Shown piece after piece: positions 1 to 8,899 of a stretch of 64,000 nucleotides of DNA. This DNA comes from Mycobacterium sp. DL440 (lineage in GTDB: Bacteria > Actinomycetota > Actinomycetes > Mycobacteriales > Mycobacteriaceae). The DNA lies in NCBI RefSeq assembly GCF_011745145.1, contig NZ_CP050191.1:4785433-4849432 (forward strand). The letters run 5' to 3'. Under the pieces are notes generated by a model. That model was given only the letters and a program-made list of their open reading frames with translations, was not told the origin of the DNA and searched no databases. The position numbers and the translations under genes are program-made. Each line of letters opens with the position of its first letter. The first letter of the stretch is position 1.

Positions 1-30
1 GAGGCTGACCATCTCCTCTTCTGCGGCAGC

Positions 31-516
31 TTAGGTGGTGAATAGGAGACAGGGCGGAGGCGGCGGCGGGGGCGGGGGCGGTACCGGCCTGGCCGCCTCC
101 GGCGGCAGTGGCGGGATCGGCACCAGCGGTTCCGGTCGTTCAGGCGCCGAACGCTCAGGCGCGGCGGGCTCCGGCTTGCGCGGCTCGTCGAGGTCGAACC
201 GTTCGGCGAATTCCCTGGACCCGATCGAGCTGTGCATCTGCCACGGCGGCGGGGCCAGCCTCCGGACCGGTGCAGCGGCCGGCGGCTCGGGCTCGGGCTC
301 GGGTTCAGGCTCCGGAGCCGGAGCCGGAGCCGGCTTCGCAAAAGCATCGGTCACGTCGTCCGCGGGCGACGTGGCGGTATGGATCTGCCGGGCCGATCGT
401 TGCGCCGCAATCTGTTCCAGCAACGCGGCAGCCCGGGCCTCCACCTCGTCCAATTCCCCAGGAGCCATGTCGTCGAGCGAGGTGGCCTCGCCGATCGGCC
501 GATTCTCGTCCGGCAT
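31..516 (-). CDS. Proline-rich acidic ESX-locus protein, probably frame-broken (EspI-like N-terminus)
   Basis: This 161-residue protein has an acidic N-terminus (residues 1-40), a Pro/Glu repeat around residues 60-80 and a run of ten prolines before an abrupt CLLFTT end. An AGGGG ribosome site lies just upstream of the ATG, and the gene starts 12 nt after the mycosin stop, so it is probably last in that operon. Proline-rich N-termini of this kind precede the MinD-like ATPase domain in EspI-type ESX proteins. In the reading frame one base away, after the poly-Pro tract, translation stays open to the window edge and reads SPPKLPQKRRW, which resembles the basic PPK...RGW linker of EspI. The stop may therefore reflect a frameshift in the G/C homopolymer at about 61-80. 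The EspI assignment is inference; only the left neighbour would settle it. Confidence 0.55.
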   Translation of the reverse strand: MPDENRPIGEATSLDDMAPGELDEVEARAAALLEQIAAQRSARQIHTATSPADDVTDAFAKPAPAPAPEPEPEPEPEPPAAAPVRRLAPPPWQMHSSIGSREFAERFDLDEPRKPEPAAPERSAPERPEPLVPIPPLPPEAARPVPPPPPPPPPPCLLFTT

Positions 517-528
517 CTTTCCCCTAAC

Positions 529-1911
529 TCACCTGGTCCGTCGCCGGGCAGCAGCCATCGCTACCGCCGCCACCATCAACGCAAGACACGCCGCGGTGAC
601 GGTGAAGACGATCCTGCGGGCCCGCACATTACCCGGGTCAGGTTGCGGTGGCCCGCTGATCGGTGAAGAGGCAGTGACATCGCGACCGTCGGCCGCAGGT
701 GGGAGCTGGTAGGTCAGTGCCGCGACTGGGTCCACGACTCCATAACCCGTGGCCTGATTGGGTCCATTCCCGGGGGTACGGGCGGTGCGTTCGACGAGAT
801 CCTTGACCTCGCCGGCGGTCAGACCGGGATACCGCGACCGGATCAGCGCCACCACACCCGAGACGAACGGCGCCGCGAAGCTCGTGCCGTTCAGCGGAGC
901 GAGCCCCTGCTGGCCGAGCTGGGCGTTGCTCAATCCGGGGCCGCCCGGGTCCAGCGAGGTGACCCGCTCACCGGGGGCGGCCACCGCCACCCACGGCCCG
1001 TGCAGACTGAAATCAGCCGGGGTGGCCGATGTGGTCACGGCTCCGACCGTCAGGACGTAGTCGGCGAACCAGGCCGGGCTGGCGATGGTGCTGACGCTGT
1101 TCCAGCCGTTGTGCAGCGGCTGGTTCGGATCGTTCATGTTGTTCTGCGCGTTGCACATGCTCTGGCTGTTGAAATTGCCGGCCGCAGCCACCACCACGAC
1201 ATTGCGTTCGTAGGCGAAGCGCACCGCGCGCCCGAGTTCGCGGTCGTCCAACCCGGCCGAAACGGGCGCGCAGGCCACCTCGGACAGGTTGATCACCGTG
1301 GCACCGAGATCCACCGCCCGGGTGATCGCGAGCGCCAGGGTGTGCGTGTTGCCATAGCCGATCGATGTGGCATTGGGATCGTCGTTCTGGCTGCTGCTCG
1401 TGCCGGCGACGCTGTAGGCGCCGCTGTTCTGGCGGATGGACAGGATCGAGGCCTCCGGGGCGACCCCGGCGAAACTGTCATTGTCGGCGGGCGTCGCGGC
1501 GATGATCCCGGCGACCAGGGTGCCGTGTGCATCGCAGTCGACCAGGCCGTCGCTGCTCGACACATAGTCGCCGCCGGGCTCGAGCGCGGGAAGCCGCGGA
1601 TGACGGTTGACGCCCGTGTCGATCACCGCCACCTTCTGTCCGGCGCCGCGGGAAAAGCGCCAGGCCCTGCGGTATTCGAGCATCGCTTCGGCGCTGGTCT
1701 GTTTACTGAAGTCGGTGCCCGGCAGCACGCCGGTGGGGATACCGCAGATCGCCTTCAGTTCGGTGGGCTGTGCCGGTGCGACGGGCCCGCTCGGCGGCGG
1801 ACCGGGTTCGACGACGGGCGGTGTCACGGCACCGGCCGTAGGTGCCCCGAAGCCGGCCAACACCACCGTCAGAACGACGGTCACGACCGCCGCGCACCGT
1901 CGGGTGCTCAC
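529..1911 (-). CDS. mycP: Mycosin, ESX subtilisin-like serine protease (MycP)
   Basis: Membrane-anchored subtilase of a type VII secretion system. It stabilises the secretion complex and cleaves substrates outside the membrane. The chosen GTG start overlaps the eccD stop (TAGTG) and gives 460 residues, close to the mycosin norm. An upstream GTG at 1947 would add 12 residues ahead of the signal sequence and is less likely. Visible features are a signal peptide (about residues 1-28), a Pro-rich linker, a catalytic triad of Asp98 (VIDTG), His129 (DAHGT) and Ser344 (GTSFAAP), and a C-terminal transmembrane helix at about 433-455 followed by a basic tail. All catalytic residues are intact. It is the third gene of an eccC-eccD-mycP operon. 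Confidence 0.93.
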   Translation of the reverse strand: MSTRRCAAVVTVVLTVVLAGFGAPTAGAVTPPVVEPGPPPSGPVAPAQPTELKAICGIPTGVLPGTDFSKQTSAEAMLEYRRAWRFSRGAGQKVAVIDTGVNRHPRLPALEPGGDYVSSSDGLVDCDAHGTLVAGIIAATPADNDSFAGVAPEASILSIRQNSGAYSVAGTSSSQNDDPNATSIGYGNTHTLALAITRAVDLGATVINLSEVACAPVSAGLDDRELGRAVRFAYERNVVVVAAAGNFNSQSMCNAQNNMNDPNQPLHNGWNSVSTIASPAWFADYVLTVGAVTTSATPADFSLHGPWVAVAAPGERVTSLDPGGPGLSNAQLGQQGLAPLNGTSFAAPFVSGVVALIRSRYPGLTAGEVKDLVERTARTPGNGPNQATGYGVVDPVAALTYQLPPAADGRDVTASSPISGPPQPDPGNVRARRIVFTVTAACLALMVAAVAMAAARRRTR

Positions 1912-3347
1912 TACCGGCCCAGCCGTTCGTACAGTCCGAGCGGCCACAGTGCCAGCGGTATCACCGCTGCCACCGCAAGATATTCGAGATACACCGCGGC
2001 CGAGCGCAGCCGTCGTCGGTCACGGACAGCGCCCCAGCCCGCACCGCCAACCGCCAGCGCGGCGAGCACGACGACCCCGGTGAGCTGCAACGGCCACACC
2101 CCGGTCTGGGCCTGCACGCAGATGATCAGCACGAGCCCCAGGGCGGGCACCGCAAGCGCAACACGCTCGGGCCAGGTGGCCGCCCGGTGCGCGTGCAATG
2201 CCAACACCGAGGCGCAGATCAGAGCGAAAGCGAATGCCGCCCAACCTGTCTCGACCCGCATCAGCGCGGTCGCGGCGATCAGCGCCACCGCAGCCGCACC
2301 GGTCAACAGGCCCGAGCGGGTCAGCACCGCCGAATGCACCCTGGCCCAGACCTGCTCGGCGCTGGGCATCGGGGTGCCGGGTTCAACCGCGGCGGCGGAC
2401 GCAGCGAAGGGATCGTCCCCGCGCGATGTCTCGACCGACGCCACCGGGTACTGGTCGAGCCGTGCCGTCAGTCTCGGCACGGCCAGACACCCGAACAGCG
2501 CAACCACCGCGGCGACGGTGGCCACCACCACGACGGGCGCGCCCAACGCGCGGCCCGCAAACGCCACCGTCCCGAAGCCCAGCACGACCGCCGCCGTGAC
2601 GTACGACCAGTGGCCCGCACCGATCACGCGGTAACAGATCGCGGTGAGCCCCAACAACACTGCGCATCCGCAGGCCAGGCCGATCGCCCCGCGCGGCGCG
2701 GCCAGTACCCAGCCCGCTGCCGTGCCGATGGCGATCACCGGCGGCCCCACCGCTGCGGCAATGTCGGCCCGGGCCAGCGTCCGGCGCACGAGTGCGCCGC
2801 CGGAGACCAACGCCGCCATCGTCAGTGCCGCCGCGCCCAGGACCACCGACCGGTGCGCCGACAACGCGGGCGCCAGCAGGAGCGCCACCCATACCGCCGA
2901 GCACAGCCACAACCCGGCGAAGGCCATCGTCCGCGCCGCGGTGGCACCCCAGGCCGCGTATGAGGCTCGGTTCAGCCGGGCGGCGGCGTCCACCACATCG
3001 TCGTACAGAGTGGGTGGGGACAACGCCTGGCGGGCCGAGAGATGCAGCAGCTCACCGTTTTCCACACCAGCAGCGCGCAGGGTCCGATCCGGCTCCAGCG
3101 CACCAGTCCCGCGGGCACGGCTGAGCACCCAGAACGTCCGTCGCTCGTCGCGGTCGGCCAGGTCGTCGTTGCGTTCGGCGTCGCGGGACTTGATCAACCG
3201 GGCCAACTCCGGCAGGAACGCCGCCACCGGGACATCGGCAGGTAGCGCGACATCGAGTTGGGTGCGGCCGCCCACCACGGACACCCGGATCGCCTCGGGC
3301 GCCGCGGACACCACGTGCACCTCGCGAAGCTCCTCGACCCCGGTCAC
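1911..3347 (-). CDS. eccD: ESX secretion membrane channel protein EccD (copy 1)
   Basis: EccD is the multi-spanning inner-membrane subunit of type VII secretion systems. This 478-residue protein has an N-terminal ubiquitin-like domain (about residues 18-105, ending with the conserved NGELLHL strand), then about eleven hydrophobic segments between 130 and 475. The GTG start overlaps the eccC stop by 4 nt (GTGA), which indicates translational coupling. A second, diverged EccD is encoded at 7433-8899. In solved ESX-3 and ESX-5 complexes each protomer holds two EccD copies, so two paralogues could form a heterodimer here (inference). Confidence 0.9.
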   Translation of the reverse strand: MTGVEELREVHVVSAAPEAIRVSVVGGRTQLDVALPADVPVAAFLPELARLIKSRDAERNDDLADRDERRTFWVLSRARGTGALEPDRTLRAAGVENGELLHLSARQALSPPTLYDDVVDAAARLNRASYAAWGATAARTMAFAGLWLCSAVWVALLLAPALSAHRSVVLGAAALTMAALVSGGALVRRTLARADIAAAVGPPVIAIGTAAGWVLAAPRGAIGLACGCAVLLGLTAICYRVIGAGHWSYVTAAVVLGFGTVAFAGRALGAPVVVVATVAAVVALFGCLAVPRLTARLDQYPVASVETSRGDDPFAASAAAVEPGTPMPSAEQVWARVHSAVLTRSGLLTGAAAVALIAATALMRVETGWAAFAFALICASVLALHAHRAATWPERVALAVPALGLVLIICVQAQTGVWPLQLTGVVVLAALAVGGAGWGAVRDRRRLRSAAVYLEYLAVAAVIPLALWPLGLYERLGR

Positions 3348-6300
3348 AGGTCGGGCATCCGGGACAGTTGGACCACGCCGCTACGGGTGGTCCGGGAAAC
3401 CAGCATGCCGCGGCCGGGAGGCATCGTGGAGGCCTTGTATCCGCCGAACAGTCCGCCCTCGTCTCTGCTGCCGCTCATCACCAAACCGTTGCAGGACAGG
3501 TCTTTCAGACGCCCGATGATCGGATCCATCATCGCCCGGCCGGCACCACCGCTGCGCCGGGCGACCACGACGCGCAGACCGATGTCACGGGCCTGCGGCA
3601 AATACTCCACCAGCGGCCCGAGCGGATGGCTCAGCGATCCGCCGGGGATCAGGTCGTAGTCGTCGATCATCACGAACAGATCCGGCCCTGACCACCAGGA
3701 GCGTTCCTTGAGCTGCTGCTGGGTGATGTCGTCGGGTGGCAGGCGCTCTTTGAGCGCACCGGCCAGTGCTGTCATCAGATCGTTGCAGGACTGCGGGGCC
3801 GTGGCATAGCCGCCGAGGTATTCGTCGGGGACGACGCCCAGCATCGAGCGGCGGAAGTCGACCAGGATGATCTTGGCCTCCACCGGGCCGGCGTTCTCCA
3901 TCACGCCCGCCGCGATGTTGCGCAGCAGGCCGGTCTTCCCGCATTCGGTGTCGGCAAAGGCCACCAGGTGTGGCTGGGAATCGAAATCCAGCACGACGGG
4001 GGCCAGTTCTTCTTCGTTGATACCGATCGCAATTCGGGCCTTGCTCAGCTGCCCGGTATCGCGGGCCACCCGGACGACGTCGTCGCGGTTCACGTCATGC
4101 GGCAGCATCCGCACCTTCGGTGCCTCGCGATCCTGGTAGTGCGCGCGCACCACCTCGACGGCGCCGGACACCCCGGCGGGCAGATCCTCCACCCCCGAAC
4201 TGGAGTCGAGTCGGGGCAACCCGATCAGGATGTGCAGCCGCTCGGAGTTGATACCGCGTCCGGGCCGCCCGATCGGCACCAGCTCAGCGGAGCGCCGCGC
4301 CACCTCGCTGTCGATCGGGTCGCCCAGACGGAGCTCGACGCGGGTGCCGAGCATGTCCTTGACCGCGGGCCGGATCTCCATCCAGCGTGACGCCGTGATG
4401 GCCAGGTGCACGCCGTACGACAGGCCCTGGATGGCCAGCGATTGGATCACCGGGTCGAGCGTCTCGAAGTCGCTCTTGATCGACGCCCAACCGTCGACGA
4501 CCAGCACCACGTCGCCGAAGTTGTCCTGACTCACCTCGCCTTTGGCCTTGCGCTGACGGAAATCCCGCATGGATTCGATACCGAGTTCACGGAACAGTTG
4601 CTCGCGGGACCGCAGCACCCCGGCCACCTCGGCGACGGTGCGCCGAATCGCGTCGGCATCCATCCGGCCGGCCACCCCGCCGACGTGCGGCAGCTTGGCC
4701 AGGCTGGTCAGGGTGCCGCCGCCGAAGTCCAGGCAGTAGAACTGCAACTGCTCGGGAGTATGGGTGGCGGCGGCGGACAGGATGAGTGTGCGCAGTGCGG
4801 TGGACTTGCCTGACTGCGGCCCGCCGACCACGGCGACATTGCCCTGGGCCCCGGACAGGTCCACCATGAGCAGGTCGCGGCGCTGATCGTAGGGTCGGTC
4901 CACCACGCCCATCGGCATCCACAACCGGCCGTTGACGTTCGCCGGTGCCGACCAATCCGATTCCGGCAGCAGCTCGTTCACCGCGGGGCTGTCGTCGAGC
5001 GGCGGCAGCCACACCTCGTGGGCGGGCCTGCCGTGGCCGCGCAACCGGCTGACCACCATGTCGAGCAACGTGGTTTTCGTCGGCCCGGAACTGGCTCGCT
5101 CCGGCTCGGTCTCCGGCACTTCGTGCGGCATCGGCACCCTCGCGGGTAGCACGTCCTTCTTGACCGGCGTCGCGGTGAACAGCTTCGGTGCCAGCGCACC
5201 CAACTGGGTCACCCGCCCGGTGCGGGCCGATATCCGCGGCTTGACGTAGTCGCCCGAGACGTAGCACGCGTTGAACCGGATAGGTTCGGATGCATCGCAT
5301 TTCAGGAAGGCCGAACCCGGCACGCTGGGTAGGTGATACGCGTCGGGGACGCCGAGCACGCTGCGCGATTCACCGGCCGAGAACGTCTTGAGACCGATCC
5401 GGTAGGACAGGTGCGAGTCCAGGCCGCGCAGCTTGCCCTCCTCCAGGCGCTGCGAGGCCAGCAACAGGTGCATGTGCAGGGACCGGCCCAGCCGGCCGAT
5501 CATCACGAACAGTTCGGCGAAATCCGGCTTCTGGGACAGCAGCTCGGAGAACTCGTCGACGACGATGAACAGTGCGGGCAGTGGTTCGAGGTCGGCACCC
5601 GCCGCCCGAGCGCGCTCGTATTCGGTGACGTTCGGGAAGTTTCCGGCGGAGCGCAGCAGTTCCTGGCGGCGGTTCATCTCGCCGGCCAGGGCATCGCGCA
5701 TGCGGTCCACCATGGTCAGTTCGTCTTCGAGGTTGGTGATGATGGCCGCGATGTGGGCGATCCCGTCCAGGCCGAGGAACGTCGCCCCGCCCTTGAAGTC
5801 GACCAGCACCAGGTTGAGCTGCTCGGGCGAGTGCGACGTGATCATCGAAAGCACCAGGGTGCGAAGAAATTCCGACTTTCCCGATCCGGTGGCGCCGATA
5901 CACAGCCCATGCGGGCCCATCCCGCCCTCGGCGGCCTCTTTGATGTCGAGTTCGATGGGCTGACCGTTCGGGGTAATACCGATCGGCACCCGCAGCCGTT
6001 CGCGCGGGGACCGCTGCCGCCACACCTGTTCAGGCACGATCCCGGCGGCGTCGGGAATCTTCAGAAGCGACATCAGGCCGGGGTCGACCGCCCGCGAATC
6101 AGCTTCCAGGCTGACGATGTGCGCGGCGTTGGCCGGGCGGTAGCGCCCGATCCGCCGGGCAGTGGTCTCGGCTTCGGGGATCGTGATCGTGTCCGGGGTG
6201 GCGAACCGTTCGACGCCCACTGCGGTGCGCGCGGCCACGTCATCACCCTCGACAACCAGCTGCAAGCTGCGGCGGGCCGAGGCACCGGCGCGCAGTCCGT

Positions 6301-7348
6301 TGAGGTCGAGCAGCGTCACGCTGTCCAACCCGGCATCGGTGACCAACTGCTCGTCGCCGGTGACGAACCCGTCGTCGAGCACCACCACGAGTTGTTTGAG
6401 CCCCTGGGTGGGTTGCGCGTTACGGGTGAACCGGCCGCGTTCGGCCAGCTCCGCCGACAGCGCGGTCTCCATCAGCTCCAGCGTGGGGAACAGCAGCCGC
6501 ATCGAACCCATGCCGTCGCGGGTCGACGCATGCTGCGCGTGCGGCAGCCATTTGACCCAGCTCCAGTTCTCACCGTCCGGGTTTGCCGTGACGATCGCCA
6601 CCTGGACATGGTCGGGCCCGTGAAAGGCACACAGTTCCAACACCATCGAGCGCACCAACTGCTGCGCGAGCTTGCGCTCCCCTTCGAAGGTGATGGTGGG
6701 AAACGCCCGGAGCGACACCGCGGTCGGCAACGCGTGCACCACTGAATGGGTCTTGACGAACCGGCGCAGTGCCACCGTCGACACCGGTTCCAGGTCCTCT
6801 GGCGGGCCGGTCTCGGGTGCCATCAACCGCGTCGCGAGCCGGTGCGTCCCGATACCGACCCGGATGTGGCAGTAATCCGCATCGCTGGGCCGCCGCTCCC
6901 ACATCCGCCGGGTGCCCACCACATCGGTCAGCGCACGCGGATCGGGATGACTCCACTCCAGCGCCGTACGTTGTTCGGCCCCGGTGGTATCGGCCTCCTC
7001 GCGAAGATTCGCCAGATAACTGAAGTAGTCCTTGCGTTCCTCGTTGAGCTCGGCTGCGGCTTTGCCATTTCCCTTCCCGCCGCCCATGAACATGCCGACC
7101 ATCGACATGATCATCATCATCGGGAAGAGCAGGAACATCGGGCTTCTGGCCATGTCCCGGCCGCCGACCGTGATCATCAGCGCGATCATGCCGATGACGG
7201 CCACCAGCATCACGAACGGCATGAGGCGCATCATCAGGTTGCCCGGGATGGCCCGTGGAACCTCGGGCGGTGGGGCCAGGCTGACCTCGCCACCGGGCAT
7301 CCTCGGCGGCGCCACCCGAAGTCGGCGGACGAATCCCTGCGTACTCAA
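3344..7348 (-). CDS. eccC: ESX secretion ATPase EccC, single polypeptide
   Basis: EccC is the FtsK/SpoIIIE-type motor that recognises and drives substrates of type VII secretion. It is 1334 residues in one chain, unlike the split EccCa/EccCb of ESX-1. Two transmembrane helices lie at about residues 40-62 and 68-88. Three ATPase domains follow: domain 1 with Walker A GATGSGKS (about 485) and Walker B IVVDEF (about 595); domain 2 with GGPQSGKS (about 842) and LVVDGW; domain 3 with the degenerate DTECGKT (about 1143) and Walker B MIDD (about 1237). The start is TTG behind a strong GGGGAGGG ribosome site; no in-frame ATG or GTG fits better. It heads the leftward eccC-eccD-mycP operon, divergent from the second eccD. 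Confidence 0.93.
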   Translation of the reverse strand: MSTQGFVRRLRVAPPRMPGGEVSLAPPPEVPRAIPGNLMMRLMPFVMLVAVIGMIALMITVGGRDMARSPMFLLFPMMMIMSMVGMFMGGGKGNGKAAAELNEERKDYFSYLANLREEADTTGAEQRTALEWSHPDPRALTDVVGTRRMWERRPSDADYCHIRVGIGTHRLATRLMAPETGPPEDLEPVSTVALRRFVKTHSVVHALPTAVSLRAFPTITFEGERKLAQQLVRSMVLELCAFHGPDHVQVAIVTANPDGENWSWVKWLPHAQHASTRDGMGSMRLLFPTLELMETALSAELAERGRFTRNAQPTQGLKQLVVVLDDGFVTGDEQLVTDAGLDSVTLLDLNGLRAGASARRSLQLVVEGDDVAARTAVGVERFATPDTITIPEAETTARRIGRYRPANAAHIVSLEADSRAVDPGLMSLLKIPDAAGIVPEQVWRQRSPRERLRVPIGITPNGQPIELDIKEAAEGGMGPHGLCIGATGSGKSEFLRTLVLSMITSHSPEQLNLVLVDFKGGATFLGLDGIAHIAAIITNLEDELTMVDRMRDALAGEMNRRQELLRSAGNFPNVTEYERARAAGADLEPLPALFIVVDEFSELLSQKPDFAELFVMIGRLGRSLHMHLLLASQRLEEGKLRGLDSHLSYRIGLKTFSAGESRSVLGVPDAYHLPSVPGSAFLKCDASEPIRFNACYVSGDYVKPRISARTGRVTQLGALAPKLFTATPVKKDVLPARVPMPHEVPETEPERASSGPTKTTLLDMVVSRLRGHGRPAHEVWLPPLDDSPAVNELLPESDWSAPANVNGRLWMPMGVVDRPYDQRRDLLMVDLSGAQGNVAVVGGPQSGKSTALRTLILSAAATHTPEQLQFYCLDFGGGTLTSLAKLPHVGGVAGRMDADAIRRTVAEVAGVLRSREQLFRELGIESMRDFRQRKAKGEVSQDNFGDVVLVVDGWASIKSDFETLDPVIQSLAIQGLSYGVHLAITASRWMEIRPAVKDMLGTRVELRLGDPIDSEVARRSAELVPIGRPGRGINSERLHILIGLPRLDSSSGVEDLPAGVSGAVEVVRAHYQDREAPKVRMLPHDVNRDDVVRVARDTGQLSKARIAIGINEEELAPVVLDFDSQPHLVAFADTECGKTGLLRNIAAGVMENAGPVEAKIILVDFRRSMLGVVPDEYLGGYATAPQSCNDLMTALAGALKERLPPDDITQQQLKERSWWSGPDLFVMIDDYDLIPGGSLSHPLGPLVEYLPQARDIGLRVVVARRSGGAGRAMMDPIIGRLKDLSCNGLVMSGSRDEGGLFGGYKASTMPPGRGMLVSRTTRSGVVQLSRMPDL

Positions 7349-7432
7349 CCTGCCCTCCCCGGAAGCTACGGAGCCGGATGCTGGGTATTGTTCGTGTCGA
7401 GCAATCCCATTGCGCAGGAGGCCGACTGGATT

Positions 7433-8899
7433 GTGACCCTACTTGAGTCAGAGCTCGAACCCGAAGCAGAACCCGAACTCAGCCGGCTGACCCTGGTAGT
7501 CGGCGAGCTGAACATCGACGTCGGGCTGCCTGCACACGTCAGCATCGCCCAGTACATTCCCGACGTCATCGATATCGCGAATGAACAGATCTCCGCGAAT
7601 GACGCGGTCATCGAGTTCGACGCCGCCGACGGGCAGTGGACGCTGGCCCCACTGGACGGTGCACCGATCGCCCCGCACCTGTCACTCGGCGAGGCAGGGA
7701 TCCACGACGGCGACCTGTTGATGATCTGCGCGGCCAACCAGCCCGTCAGTCCACTGCTGTTCGACGACGTCGACGACACCCAGGACGTCGAGCAGGGGAC
7801 CGTACGTCGCTGGTTCGCCGGCCACGCGTCCACGTTGGCCGGCTTCGGTGTCACCGCGGCCGCCGCCGTCACGCTGGCTTCGGTGGTGCCGCATTGGGCG
7901 GGCCGACCCGCGGTGCCGGCGGCGGTGCTGGCCCTCGGCGTGATGGGGATGCTGCTGGCCTGCCTGGTCGCGCACCGGTCGACGGTCACCGCGGCACCGG
8001 CCTGGACCACCGCGGTGTCGGTGCCGCTGGTGTTCGCGGGCGCGCTGTTCGTGGTGCCCGACGGTTCCGGCGCCACCTCCCTGCCGATGGCGTTCGCCCT
8101 CACCGCGTTCGGTGCCCTGCTGGTGCTCCTGATTTCAGGAACCGGATCCGCCGTGTACACCGCGATCATCGCGGCGTGCGTTTTCGGAGGCGTCAGTTCC
8201 GCCGCAATGTTGCTGTGGCAGCCACCCATCCGCACGGTGGGTGCTTTGCTCGCGACCGTGGCCGTTATCGTCGTCTACCTCGCCCCGCGGGTGACGATCG
8301 GCTTGTCGAAACTGCCGATCCCCCGCGTTCCGACGGCAGGCGAACCGCTCGACGACATCGAGACCCAGGGCGGCCCCACCGTCGAGGGCGTCAACGCGAT
8401 CGGCAAGCAGATCATCCCCACCGAGGAGGATCTGATCAGCCGGGTGCGGCGGGCCAACCAGCACCTCACCGGAATTCTGGTCGCCGCGGCGCTGGCCGCC
8501 GTGCTGGGCTGCTATCTGGCGGTGGATGTTGGCAATGGATTCTACTGGCAGGGAACAGTTTTCGCCATCATGGTGGCGACAGTGTTGTGTCTGCGCGGCC
8601 GCGGCCACCATGACCTGGTGCAGTCGGCGACGCTCATCGGCAGCGGGCTCACGATCGCCGTGGCCGTGGTCCTCAAGACCGCGGTGAACGTCGAAGGGTG
8701 GCAGGTCCGCGCGGTCGTCGTGCTGCTCGCGCTGATGGTGCTGATCCTGGCGTGCGGGCTGGCCGCACCGTTGCGTGAGTTCTCCCCGGTGATGCGGCGT
8801 CAGGTCGAGATACTCGAATACATCGCTGTCGGATCACTTTTCCCACTGTGCTTCTGGATCATCCGGGTCTATGCATTCTTCCGCGAGATGCGGATCTAA
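7433..8899 (+). CDS. Second EccD-type ESX membrane protein
   Basis: This 488-residue protein has the same architecture as EccD: an acidic N-terminus, a ubiquitin-like domain (about residues 17-105, ending HDGDLLMI), and about eleven transmembrane segments. Its sequence is clearly diverged from the EccD encoded at 1911-3347, so it is a paralogue and not a recent duplicate. The GTG start follows an AGGAGG ribosome site at 7416-7421; an upstream GTG at 7394 is less well placed. It reads divergently from eccC across 84 bp and converges on eccB, with a 4-nt overlap of stop codons. It probably joins the same secretion complex. Confidence 0.85.
   Translation: MTLLESELEPEAEPELSRLTLVVGELNIDVGLPAHVSIAQYIPDVIDIANEQISANDAVIEFDAADGQWTLAPLDGAPIAPHLSLGEAGIHDGDLLMICAANQPVSPLLFDDVDDTQDVEQGTVRRWFAGHASTLAGFGVTAAAAVTLASVVPHWAGRPAVPAAVLALGVMGMLLACLVAHRSTVTAAPAWTTAVSVPLVFAGALFVVPDGSGATSLPMAFALTAFGALLVLLISGTGSAVYTAIIAACVFGGVSSAAMLLWQPPIRTVGALLATVAVIVVYLAPRVTIGLSKLPIPRVPTAGEPLDDIETQGGPTVEGVNAIGKQIIPTEEDLISRVRRANQHLTGILVAAALAAVLGCYLAVDVGNGFYWQGTVFAIMVATVLCLRGRGHHDLVQSATLIGSGLTIAVAVVLKTAVNVEGWQVRAVVVLLALMVLILACGLAAPLREFSPVMRRQVEILEYIAVGSLFPLCFWIIRVYAFFREMRI

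Noticed and set aside
1000..2963. Long plus-strand frames opposite mycP and eccD
   Set aside because: They are composition shadows (Arg/Gly/His-rich) of genes with clear domains on the other strand.
5333..6745. Long plus-strand frame opposite eccC
   Set aside because: It overlaps the ATPase domains of EccC fully and has no domain or ribosome site of its own.
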